A stretch of 64,000 nt of DNA from assembly GCA_964445815.1 (NCBI GenBank), contig CAYULW010000002.1:558001-622000 (forward strand), in the 5' to 3' direction. Source of the DNA: CAYULW01 sp964445815 (lineage in GTDB: Bacteria; Bacteroidota; Bacteroidia; Flavobacteriales_E; Vicingaceae). The notes under the pieces were generated by a model. The model made no database searches. It worked only from the letters and a program-made list of their open reading frames with translations, and was not told the DNA's origin. Shown one piece after another: positions 28,471 through 36,796 of the stretch (the stretch's first letter is position 1; each line of letters starts with the position of its first letter). A program made the translations under genes and the position numbers.

Positions 28471-30556
28471 TTCTCTTTTTTATGGGTAAGTTGATAATCA
28501 CAATGGTTCCTCTCCCTTGTCGGGAATCAAATTCAATGCTGCCTTTCAAAGGCTGTAAACGAGACCGAATGTTTTTCAAGCCCATTCCGCTTTCATTTTT
28601 TAAGACCGTTTTGACATCAAAGCCAGTACCATTGTCTTCAATTAAGAGGTTTAAGTTTCCATTGTTTCGAGTGATCTGAATGGTGACTTCCTTTGCTTGT
28701 GCATGTTTTAACACATTGTTGAGCACTTCCTGAATAATGCGATACAAGGCTTCTTCTGTGGATGGCACCAAACGCTCTTTTAAAGCACTGTGCTCAAACT
28801 CTATGTTTAATCCTACTGACTTTTCAATGGACTGAATCAATTCTTTAATGGCGGGAACTAATCCAAACTTCTTTAGTACTCCAGAGTCCAAGTTTTGAGC
28901 AATCTCTCTAGTCAATTCTACTGCTTCATCTAGTTTCTTCACCGCTTCTTGGTACGATTGTCGGTTTTCTAATTTCAATTGCTCTATTTTCTCTTCTGAA
29001 CTTTGAAAAGTAATCTTGATCCAAGATAGCATACTGCCTAAACGATCGTGAAGGTCTCTAGCAATTCGCTTTCTTTCCCGATCTTGTGTCTCTAATATGC
29101 TTTGTACAGAAAGTAACTCCTGTTCTTTCCGCTCTTTCTCCAATTCAGCTTTTTTCTTTTTTTGACGAAAAATGACGGCTATAGCAATACTGATCATTAG
29201 TAAAAGGAAAAAAATGATACTGCCACCAATAATCAAAGCGGTTTGATGTTCATTTTCGACCTCTAAACGCTCATTTTTGGCACTCTCTTCTATTCTCTCA
29301 CGGCGTTCTTTTTCCAATTGAAATTGTAAATTGATGCTCTGTTGATAGTTAAAATTCAGGCTATCGTTTAACTGTAAATAAGCTTTCAAATAGGGAAAAG
29401 CTTGTTCAATGCCATTGTTATTCTCTTCCAAAACTGATAGGGCTTTCAACGCCTCCAATTCTAGGAGTGGAAAATGTCTTTGACGAGATAATGTTAAACT
29501 TCTTTCCAAGTAGGTTTTTGCGGTATCCAATCGTGTTTCAGATTGGGCATATAACAACCCCAAATTCAATAAACTTTCTGTAATTCCCTGTTGTGCATCA
29601 ATGGCTTCCCATTCTTTCAAGGCTAGTATCGTATAATACTCAGCCATTTTCTCGTTGCCCTGAGCAGCATATACCTGCCCTAAATTGTTCAGGATACGAG
29701 CTGATTCATACACATTATTCAAGTCCTGAAAAGTTTCAAGGGCCTTTGAATAATAAAGCATCGCACTATCTGATTTATTATTGAGGTAATAAGCATTGCC
29801 TAAATTGTTCCACACTTTGGCTTTACCCTGCAAGTTTTGCTCTCCATAAGTTACTTCTGCTTTATAATAGTATTCTCGGGCTAAATCATAACGCTGTAAT
29901 TGCTGATGAAGACCACCCAAAACCAAATAAGAATCGGCAAGACCTTCTTTAAAACTGTGTTCTTGTCGAATGGATAATGCCTTTTGAAAAGCCTCAAGAG
30001 CAGCAGTAAAGTTTCCGCTCTTTTGATGCAAGAGACCAATACTTGTCCATACTCTAGATAGGTCACGTTCTCCGGATTTCATCTGCAAGAATGTTTTAGC
30101 TTGACTATAGTTCTCGAAAGCTTGTAATTGATCTCCTTTTCGACGGTATAAATTACCCAAGTTGTTGTAGGCTCCTCCTATTAAAAGGCTATCGCCAATC
30201 TCTTGACGTATATTCAAGACTTCTTGATAAAAAGCCTCTGCTTTTAAAAAATTGCCTTGACTTAATTGATAACTTGCTAATCGATTCAAACTATAAGTAG
30301 ACTCTTTAAGCAAACCATTTTCTCTGGAAATTTTCAATGCTTTTTTTGCATAATCCTGTGCAGCTAAAGGGTCTGAGTTTCTCATTTGCCATGCTAATTC
30401 ATTTAAAATAGAGGCTTGAGACTCAGCTGAGCTAGTTGTATCTAGGTCACCAATGAGTTGATCAAGCTGATGAGAACCTGCCTTTAAACATACATAACTA
30501 GTCAGTAGAATAAAGGAAAGAATTACTTTTAAGAAAATAGCGAAACCATGTCTCAT
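28463..30556 (-). CDS. TPR-repeat sensor histidine kinase (HisKA_3 type)
   Basis: About 697 aa from ATG 30556, chosen because it opens directly into a signal peptide (FAIFLKVILSFILLTSYVCL); an ATG at 30598 is possible. The extracytoplasmic part is six or more tetratricopeptide repeats (YNNLGNLYRRKGDQLQAFEN, WNNLGNAYYLNNKSDSAMLY). A membrane helix (ALIIGGSIIFFLLLMISIAI) leads to a coiled coil, HisKA_3 with RIARDLHDRLGSMLSWIK, and a NarX-like HATPase (NVLKHAQAKEVTI, DNGTGFDV, GMGLKNIRSRL). It partners the NarL-type regulator. A TPR sensor suggests it detects a protein or assembly state at the envelope. Confidence 0.92.
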   Translation of the reverse strand: MRHGFAIFLKVILSFILLTSYVCLKAGSHQLDQLIGDLDTTSSAESQASILNELAWQMRNSDPLAAQDYAKKALKISRENGLLKESTYSLNRLASYQLSQGNFLKAEAFYQEVLNIRQEIGDSLLIGGAYNNLGNLYRRKGDQLQAFENYSQAKTFLQMKSGERDLSRVWTSIGLLHQKSGNFTAALEAFQKALSIRQEHSFKEGLADSYLVLGGLHQQLQRYDLAREYYYKAEVTYGEQNLQGKAKVWNNLGNAYYLNNKSDSAMLYYSKALETFQDLNNVYESARILNNLGQVYAAQGNEKMAEYYTILALKEWEAIDAQQGITESLLNLGLLYAQSETRLDTAKTYLERSLTLSRQRHFPLLELEALKALSVLEENNNGIEQAFPYLKAYLQLNDSLNFNYQQSINLQFQLEKERRERIEESAKNERLEVENEHQTALIIGGSIIFFLLLMISIAIAVIFRQKKKKAELEKERKEQELLSVQSILETQDRERKRIARDLHDRLGSMLSWIKITFQSSEEKIEQLKLENRQSYQEAVKKLDEAVELTREIAQNLDSGVLKKFGLVPAIKELIQSIEKSVGLNIEFEHSALKERLVPSTEEALYRIIQEVLNNVLKHAQAKEVTIQITRNNGNLNLLIEDNGTGFDVKTVLKNESGMGLKNIRSRLQPLKGSIEFDSRQGRGTIVIINLPIKKRND

Positions 30557-30632
30557 AAAATTTGATTGAAATGGGAAAAAGAGAGAAATATAAAACATTA
30601 CTCTCTCTTATACAAACAGATAGCTCATTGTT

Positions 30633-31019
30633 CTAAAACCCACCAGGTTTTGAATCTCCCGAAGGTTCGCTTTGACTAATCACACCACCACCTTCTATAG
30701 TTGTTTCATCTTCATCTGTTAAACTTACAATGATATCTATAAAGTCCTCCTCCACTACTCCCAACGGTAATGCTTCCAATTGAAAGTCATCTTCTATGTT
30801 GGTTGTGCCTGATTCCGAAATTTTATTCGTATTTGTCAGGTATTGAATGTTAACCGGATAATTCCCGTTGGAATCCGGTGTGGTAATGATCTCAATGTTA
30901 CTCAAAACTTCATTGTTTTCATAGATTCCGGGAAAATCAGCTGAAACGCGGCAATAATGAATATTTTGTCCTTCTTCTACTTTTACGATTAAAGAAACGC
31001 TTGCGCTTAATGTGCTCAT
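30633..31019 (-). CDS. Small acidic protein of unknown function, head of regulator operon
   Basis: I do not recognise this 128-aa protein. It has no signal peptide, is acidic, and is predicted mostly beta strand followed by a Gly/Ser/Pro-rich tail (GGGVISQSEPSGDSKPGGF). It is first in the unit with the TPR kinase and regulator, 76 bases before the kinase start. Its promoter has the same operator and TTTG spacing as the TIR-caspase operon, so it is probably regulated with it. It could be a trigger-sensing or priming factor for the switch; that is speculation from position. Confidence 0.7.
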   Translation of the reverse strand: MSTLSASVSLIVKVEEGQNIHYCRVSADFPGIYENNEVLSNIEIITTPDSNGNYPVNIQYLTNTNKISESGTTNIEDDFQLEALPLGVVEEDFIDIIVSLTDEDETTIEGGGVISQSEPSGDSKPGGF

Positions 31020-31042
31020 GAATTCTAGTTTTAATGTTTCTT

Positions 31043-31050
31043 CAAAACTC
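31043..31050 (-). promoter_or_regulatory. -7 promoter element of the regulator operon
   Basis: On the minus strand this reads GAGTTTTG, keeping TTTG of the TAnnTTTG consensus but not the TA. It lies 24 bases upstream of the 128-aa gene and exactly 48 bases from operator copy 2. On its own it would be weak; it is supported by the matching arrangement at 27726. Confidence 0.5.
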
Positions 31051-31093
31051 CTTTATTCATTAAGCTTATTATTCCTTGCTATATGGGATTCTG

Positions 31094-31106
31094 ACTCCTA
31101 AGAAGT
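31094..31106 (-). promoter_or_regulatory. Operator copy 2 (regulator operon)
   Basis: ACTCCTAAGAAGT, 12 of 13 identical to copy 1 and in the same orientation relative to its gene. It is 75 bases from the start codon of the 128-aa gene (copy 1: 76 from the TIR start). Flanking bases also agree (ATGGGATTCTG before, TGATTTTCATTAAG after). It suggests autoregulation by the NarL-type protein. Confidence 0.62.
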
Positions 31107-31138
31107 GATGATTTTCATTAAGGATTAGCAATACCCTT

Positions 31139-31151
31139 ATTTCTGAGGAGA
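31139..31151 (+). promoter_or_regulatory. Operator copy 3 (TIR-motor operon)
   Basis: ATTTCTGAGGAGA, the reverse orientation of the same palindrome: its complement matches copy 1 at 10 of 13 positions, and the distal flank (AATAAGGGTATTGC, then TAATCC on the complement) resembles the copy 1 flank. It points to the rightward TIR gene at 31216. It is back to back with copy 2 in the 196-base divergent gap. Confidence 0.55.
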
Positions 31152-31194
31152 CAATTTCATTGGTTTAGGGGTTCAAATAACTTCTCGATCAATA

Positions 31195-31202
31195 GATTTT
31201 TG
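31195..31202 (+). promoter_or_regulatory. -7 promoter element of the TIR-motor operon
   Basis: GATTTTTG, with TTTG beginning at 31199, exactly 48 bases past the inner edge of operator copy 3 (31151). The same 48-base spacing is found at the other two promoters. It lies 13 bases before the TIR start, giving a very short leader. Confidence 0.5.
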
Positions 31203-31215
31203 ATAAAAAAGTAGC

Positions 31216-31752
31216 ATGAGCAAGAAATTCAAATTCGACATTGCCATTTCTTTTGCTGAGGAAGATAGGAATATAGCAGTAGCTTTAGCTTGTGGGTTTA
31301 AGCTTAAAAAAATTAAACCCTACTACTATCCGGATAATACAACGGTGACACTGGGTTACCAACTTGAGGAGCGTTTGCAAAGACTGTACGAAGATGAAGC
31401 ACAATATGCAGTTGTAGTACTTTCTGAGCACTATTTAAAAAAAGGATTCTGTCAACTGGAAATACAAGCAATTAAACAACGAATGGCCAAGGAAAAAGAT
31501 CGCTATCTGGTTGTGGTAAGAACAGATCGTCATCTGCCAAAAGACTTGGGTATTTCTGATGATTTGTGCTATAAGGAATGGCAATTCAACCCTGAAGAGA
31601 TTGCCGAGAACTTATTTGAGATGTTGGGAAACTCAGAAGAAACCGAAAATAAATCGAATCAAAAAATTCTAAAACAAAATGTTCAAAATTTCAATGGTAC
31701 GACTAATGTCGAAGGAAGTATCATCAATAAGCAGAATAACACTTATCAATAA
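31216..31752 (+). CDS. TIR-domain protein with C-terminal linker peptide
   Basis: A 178-aa protein. Residues 6-140 are a TIR domain of the TIR_2 kind (FDIAISFAEEDRNIAVALA, YAVVVLSEHYLKKGFCQLEI) with the candidate catalytic Glu82. The tail, about 150-178, is Asn-rich and holds QNFNGTTNVEGSIINKQNN. A near copy of that peptide (EYNGTTNARDIINEQKN) lies near the N-terminus of the next protein, which suggests that the two proteins dock through a shared element. It is the first gene of a tight rightward operon; the next gene starts 2 bases after the stop. NADase or signal-synthase activity is inferred from family. Confidence 0.88.
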   Translation: MSKKFKFDIAISFAEEDRNIAVALACGFKLKKIKPYYYPDNTTVTLGYQLEERLQRLYEDEAQYAVVVLSEHYLKKGFCQLEIQAIKQRMAKEKDRYLVVVRTDRHLPKDLGISDDLCYKEWQFNPEEIAENLFEMLGNSEETENKSNQKILKQNVQNFNGTTNVEGSIINKQNNTYQ

Positions 31753-31754
31753 AG

Positions 31755-34481
31755 ATGAAAGAATTAGAAGAGATAGACCCAACTTCTAAGGGAGAGGCAA
31801 ATTCCCAAAAATCACCTTTAGCCACCGGAGGTATTGAAGCGACTAGTCAACTAGAATCTGATGTTGATGATGATAAGAATGGAAAAATTATTAGTAACCC
31901 CAATTTAAATGATGAGGAAAAAAGCGAATTAGAGGAACAGAAGAAAGCAGAAACAGAGACACCTGAACTTGGACATAATTTTAAACAAGGAAAAAATAAT
32001 ACACAAGAATATAATGGTACAACAAATGCCAGGGATATTATCAATGAACAGAAAAATATTACATTGGTTGGCCCTTCAACTGAAGATCTCAAAAAACTTT
32101 TTACTGAAAAAAACAATGATTCGAAAGAATCAGATAAACAGAATATTGATATTAACGACCCCACCGAACCACTAGTTCTAAAGGAAGTCAACCTCTCTGA
32201 ATCTTTAAAAAGTCATTACACAAAAAGTATTTATAGTCAACTAAAGAAAAGAAGAATTTTAATCGTTAGTTGCCTGCACCCTCCTACCACTGAGAAAGTA
32301 GTCAATGCAATTTTAAACAAACACATTCCTGATAATTATGAGAAACGTTTCTTGAGTTATTCCTCTGAAAACAGAGAAAATGCTGAAAAGTTAGAAATTG
32401 ACTGGTTTTCCTCTAATTATCGAAAAATTGGAAGGAATAAAGAAGTAGCCGTAAAAATAGCTGTTCGCAGAGACACACTTTTTCAAAGTCTTTTTCAAAC
32501 CGGTAGCGATAAGGATATATTTATTGAAGCTTTAAAGCAAAAGAATTTTTACCTGATCTGTTATCTGCATCATGCTGAATGGTGTGAAGAAATTGAACAG
32601 TGTAAAGAGCTACCCTTTTTACATTGGAAACTACCATTTCTGCAAGATTTGTTAGAAGAGCACTTTGACAGTAAAGAAGCAACTGAGCTGATCAAACGCA
32701 TAGAAGAACAACAGAAAAGAGGGAATTGGCCGCAAAAAGAAACAGATTTATATAGAGAATTAGTAGCCATACTAAGCAAGGGAAAAAACTATTTCAAAGA
32801 CATTCTTTCCAAACGAGAATTGAAGAAGGAAGTATTAATTGATTCAAACCTATTTAGAATTGAAAAGAAAAAGGGGAAAGTAGAGGTGATAGATGCTTCT
32901 TCAATGAGCTACTTAGAAATTGGTCGTTTTTTAGTCAATAGATCACCCATCAATAAGTTTTTGTTTTTCGTGGCTTGTTATTTTCCTTCTCTCCACTATG
33001 AAGAGTTTAGCAAATTGGTTCAATTGATTATTCAAGATGAGGTAATTCTTCAAAAAAAGAAAAAAAAGAAGAAGGAAGTTGAACTAATCACTTTATGGCA
33101 AGAAGATCCTGACACTCACTTGAGAAATTGCGGATTATCCTTAATAAAAAGTACCGACCGAAAAGCATCTATAACTTTCATTGACAGTCAGCTAAAAAGT
33201 GCTATTCAGAATTTGCTTGCATCTGAGTTTCCTGCCCTCAATATTGAAACTTTTAAGCGAATATTCTATTCTGCCATTTACTTCTCTTTTGACAATTCAG
33301 ATCAATTAGAACATCATTTACTCTTGTTATTTTCTAAAACAGCTATAGATGACCCTTTTATACTCGGTAGAAAAATAATGAGGGATTCTTTCTTACTAGG
33401 AGAACATAAGGAAAGCGAATTTAACTACAGTAAACTTGGAGAGGTTTCTAAGAAAATTGTTCAAATTCAATTATCTCGAATCATTGAAGCCATGCTGAAC
33501 AGGCAGGATGATGATTTAAACGGTGAGATTAAGAAATTCCTCAACTATCTATCAGAAGATAAACCGGTAGATCTCTGTTTTATACTTGGGTTGATAGAAT
33601 CATCACCTCACTTCGACGAGCAGGATTGGATACTAAAGCTACTTGAAAACAATCAACTAGAAGTTCAAGAAACAGTTTTTTTTAGTCTGATAGAATTATT
33701 AAAGAAAAGCCCTGATCGTACTTATAATTATTTAAACAAAATGTTTTCTAGATGGGGATTGGGTAAGTCCAATAGTGAAAACAAAGAAGAGCACTCTACT
33801 TCAACCTTTGGTGCCTTTTTTCTTTATTATTTTTCTATCGTCTCCTATAATCAATTAGAGGAAAAGACCATTAAGAACTACCCTCTATTTTCAACCATTA
33901 AAGGTAAAAGCAATGAGCAATTTAAATTGCTCATTCAATGGCTCTATCATGATAAATCAAAAGAAGCTTTTATTTTCCTCAATATTAGAAATATACTTAA
34001 TGATGTTGCAAAAGAGGAAAAAAAAGAAGAAGCGCTGTTAAGTAAAATCTATATTCTAAAGATCTATTTCCATGTTTCAATACCTGAAAAAATCACCGAG
34101 AAAAGCATTGATGAGTTAGAGGACTTTTTGATTCAGCAACTCAGAAAAATTCTACTTACTCAATATGCTGAATCAAGGGCTAGTGTTTTTGAGATCTGGG
34201 GTAGTTTATTGTTGGAATTCAAAGAAGAAGATAAAGACGGAGTGAAGCTCTACACCACCTTTTTAGAAACCTTATCTACCGAACTCAATTACAAAGAAAG
34301 CATTCAGCTCAGAAAAGAATGGGAAAAGAAGAAAGCTTCCTATTTAAATCAAGTAAAAACATTTAACAGAAAGGAAAAAGAGCAGCGCAGTCAGCTTCTT
34401 CAATCAAGGGCTACCCTAAGGCAACTCTCTACAGACTTTAGAGCCACAAATAAAAATTTAAGCAAAACTAATTCACTATGA
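31755..34481 (+). CDS. STAND-like conflict-system protein with degenerate P-loop
   Basis: A 908-aa protein with no database-recognisable name to me. Residues 1-140 are low-complexity and acidic and contain the linker EYNGTTNARDIINEQKN. Near 170-190 a strand then turn (RRILIVSCLHPPTTEKVVNA) sits where a Walker A loop should be, but the GxxGxGK residues are absent. Beyond lie KNFYLICYLHHAEWCEEIEQ, then helices resembling the C-terminal parts of STAND proteins (FLFFVACYFPSLHYEEFSKL, THLRNCGLSLI). The last 60 residues are a basic coiled coil. So it looks like an NTPase-dead STAND scaffold. Its stop overlaps the next start by 4 bases. Confidence 0.75.
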   Translation: MKELEEIDPTSKGEANSQKSPLATGGIEATSQLESDVDDDKNGKIISNPNLNDEEKSELEEQKKAETETPELGHNFKQGKNNTQEYNGTTNARDIINEQKNITLVGPSTEDLKKLFTEKNNDSKESDKQNIDINDPTEPLVLKEVNLSESLKSHYTKSIYSQLKKRRILIVSCLHPPTTEKVVNAILNKHIPDNYEKRFLSYSSENRENAEKLEIDWFSSNYRKIGRNKEVAVKIAVRRDTLFQSLFQTGSDKDIFIEALKQKNFYLICYLHHAEWCEEIEQCKELPFLHWKLPFLQDLLEEHFDSKEATELIKRIEEQQKRGNWPQKETDLYRELVAILSKGKNYFKDILSKRELKKEVLIDSNLFRIEKKKGKVEVIDASSMSYLEIGRFLVNRSPINKFLFFVACYFPSLHYEEFSKLVQLIIQDEVILQKKKKKKKEVELITLWQEDPDTHLRNCGLSLIKSTDRKASITFIDSQLKSAIQNLLASEFPALNIETFKRIFYSAIYFSFDNSDQLEHHLLLLFSKTAIDDPFILGRKIMRDSFLLGEHKESEFNYSKLGEVSKKIVQIQLSRIIEAMLNRQDDDLNGEIKKFLNYLSEDKPVDLCFILGLIESSPHFDEQDWILKLLENNQLEVQETVFFSLIELLKKSPDRTYNYLNKMFSRWGLGKSNSENKEEHSTSTFGAFFLYYFSIVSYNQLEEKTIKNYPLFSTIKGKSNEQFKLLIQWLYHDKSKEAFIFLNIRNILNDVAKEEKKEEALLSKIYILKIYFHVSIPEKITEKSIDELEDFLIQQLRKILLTQYAESRASVFEIWGSLLLEFKEEDKDGVKLYTTFLETLSTELNYKESIQLRKEWEKKKASYLNQVKTFNRKEKEQRSQLLQSRATLRQLSTDFRATNKNLSKTNSL

Positions 34482-36796
34482 CACCAATTGAAAATATGAT
34501 TCGTAAGGTTGAAAGCAGTTCCATTAACAATGCTTCAACTGATGAAAAAGTAATGATTGTTGAAATTCTTAAAAAAAATGAAGTCAAGTTATTGCCCAAA
34601 AAGCCTTTTATTACGCTTGGAAAAGAGATCCACTATTACCTAATCTCAACCAAAAAGAAAGTAGTAGTTAATGATCTGTTTTGCAACATTAGCGGAGTTG
34701 GGTTTAAACTCAACCTCTTACTGCAATATGCTGTAAAGTGCCGAGATACAGAAAAGACAGCAAAAGTACTTTGTGGGTATGCCAACCTACAAGAACGACT
34801 GGATGATTTGATAAAATCGACCATTGACCAATACATCAAAAATCAGTCGATAAAAGACAAAGAGTTTGCGCTTCGCTTCTATGAACATCAGGAAAATCTT
34901 GAGCAGTTCATTGCATTTGAGGCAGATAGTAAGTGGGGACTTAATTTAACGATAACTGCAAAGCCTGAAAATGAAAAGCACCTTAAACCCATTCTTATTA
35001 ATTCCAATTCCGGTTCTTCAAGCGGTTGGGATGTTCGGGTTAAGGATTATGAGAAAAGATTAAACCTATCATTAGAATGCCAGATTGGTATAGATGAAGA
35101 AAACAGAGAGAAAGCGATTCTTCATTTAAACATAGAAAAGGAACTCCGTGCAATCATAAAAAAAATAACCCTAGACTATTTTATCAATGAGGTGAGTCTC
35201 CAAGTATTTAAAGAAAAGCTAAAGTCTTCCGTAAAGGAAGAGCTGATTCAACGGATCAATGAAAAATGCTCGGTTTACGGAAGGAGAGTTACTTTTATGA
35301 ACTTATCTACTACGGATAGTGCATTACAACCTTCAGAGTATCCTATAATTACGTACCTTGTTAAGTGTCGAATTGCTGAGTATACAGATACAATTGAAGT
35401 AAATAATGAAGTATTAATTTCATTGGAAGATATTGGCTTGTTTCGTACATCTGATGTCGATGACCTTGAAGACTACATCAAAAAACTATTAGACCGAATT
35501 GTACAGGATCACTTATTCGATAAAACATATTTGGAGGTCGTTTTGGAATTGGAAGAGCCCAAGCAACAAATTATCAATGAAGTCAAAGAAGAACTACAAA
35601 AAATAGGATATTCTGTTAAACACCATATGGTAGTCCCAAATCTTCCTCCGCTTGAATTAAAAAATGGATTTAAAATTAAAAGAGAGAAGATTTTTGTTAC
35701 TAATGACAGCAGAGTTCCCGTAAATATTGAAATTTCTATTAACGGTAGGATTTTAGACCTATTGAATGAAAATGTGAAAACAATCATTGAGTCACAAGGA
35801 AATGTTCAAGACACTATTTACCAAAAGGCAGAAAACATAATTGAAAACCAAATAAATGAATTGAATCCAAATGTGGTTTTCATGTACTTTAATGTCCCTG
35901 AAAAACCAGATCAAAAGTCTGTTGATCAATTGCTAAAAGAAAAAATTAGAGAAGAGTTTCAGCATTTTAAAATTGTTAATCTCAACATCTCACTAAAACT
36001 CTTAGAAAACGAGATTACAAGGCATGTGTCAAAATTGATACACACCATTACAAGCAGTGAGCTAAATTCCTTTAAGGTTGAACTAGTCCCTTTGAGAGGA
36101 GAAGAGCACGTAGAGCGAGTCATTTTTGAGACAGAGTATAAAATCATTGGTGTACATCCCGACGGTTGGTTTACATATCAGACTAATGCGATTAATAATG
36201 ACAAAGTCAATGCGGAAAAGCAAGTGGAAGCCATTAACAAAACAATGAAAAGAGGAATATCAGAAATTTTGGAAACTTTTCCAATTGATGTACTTCGTTA
36301 CGGAGAAGTAACTGTTTTAGAAAAAATTAAAAAAATTATCAATGTAAAAATCAACCAATTGGTGGCAAAAGCTTACGGCCTAAACATCGAAGTACTGACC
36401 TTTAGAAGAGAAGCTACGTTGTGGGAACAAGATCGTTTAGCAACAAATGCAGAAACGGCAAGGGAACATTTCGATAACAACAGAAAAGCTGCTGCTATTG
36501 CTAATAAAAGTAGATTAAAGGAGCTTGAAACGCTCTACAAAAACAAGGAAGAACTATTAGAAAGTGATATTGAAGCGGTAGCCGATGAATTAGCTGAGAT
36601 TGATAAGAAAATCAATGAAATCACCGATCAAGTTCCAACTTATCAAATCGGACAAAAGAAAAAAGTTCAAAAACAATTAACCGAACCTCACAAATCAGAT
36701 GAGTTCAGTTTTGAAGACTACCTAGATAACTATACAGACCCTTCTAAACAAATAGAAGAATCGAAAACCAAAAAAGACGAAGATGAAGAATCTTGA
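34478..36796 (+). CDS. Tandem SPFH-like repeat protein
   Basis: A 772-aa soluble protein that I read as about five tandem beta-alpha units followed by a coiled coil (650-715) and an acidic tail. Each unit ends in an amphipathic helix, then a short turn and a strand: near 142 (FIAFEADSKWGLNLTITAK), 259 (RINEKCSVYGRRVTFMNL), 369 (VKEELQKIGYSVKHHMVV), 487 (KEKIREEFQHFKIVNLNISL) and 624 (KINQLVAKAYGLNIEVLTFR). The spacing of 110-137 residues and the ending with a G-V/L-x-V strand resemble SPFH (band 7) domains of stomatin, prohibitin and vault shoulder. No membrane helix is visible. It may form a ring or cage around the motor proteins encoded next; it overlaps that gene by 14 bases. Confidence 0.6.
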   Translation: MTPIENMIRKVESSSINNASTDEKVMIVEILKKNEVKLLPKKPFITLGKEIHYYLISTKKKVVVNDLFCNISGVGFKLNLLLQYAVKCRDTEKTAKVLCGYANLQERLDDLIKSTIDQYIKNQSIKDKEFALRFYEHQENLEQFIAFEADSKWGLNLTITAKPENEKHLKPILINSNSGSSSGWDVRVKDYEKRLNLSLECQIGIDEENREKAILHLNIEKELRAIIKKITLDYFINEVSLQVFKEKLKSSVKEELIQRINEKCSVYGRRVTFMNLSTTDSALQPSEYPIITYLVKCRIAEYTDTIEVNNEVLISLEDIGLFRTSDVDDLEDYIKKLLDRIVQDHLFDKTYLEVVLELEEPKQQIINEVKEELQKIGYSVKHHMVVPNLPPLELKNGFKIKREKIFVTNDSRVPVNIEISINGRILDLLNENVKTIIESQGNVQDTIYQKAENIIENQINELNPNVVFMYFNVPEKPDQKSVDQLLKEKIREEFQHFKIVNLNISLKLLENEITRHVSKLIHTITSSELNSFKVELVPLRGEEHVERVIFETEYKIIGVHPDGWFTYQTNAINNDKVNAEKQVEAINKTMKRGISEILETFPIDVLRYGEVTVLEKIKKIINVKINQLVAKAYGLNIEVLTFRREATLWEQDRLATNAETAREHFDNNRKAAAIANKSRLKELETLYKNKEELLESDIEAVADELAEIDKKINEITDQVPTYQIGQKKKVQKQLTEPHKSDEFSFEDYLDNYTDPSKQIEESKTKKDEDEES

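Noticed and set aside
30780..30830. GTTNIE in the 128-aa protein as a third copy of the linker peptide
   Set aside because: Only six residues agree with the linker, and the IIN-Q-N part that follows in the two true copies is missing.
31043..31202. -33 TTG promoter elements at the three shared promoters
   Set aside because: No TTG is conserved at the expected distance in all three; the promoters look activator-dependent instead.
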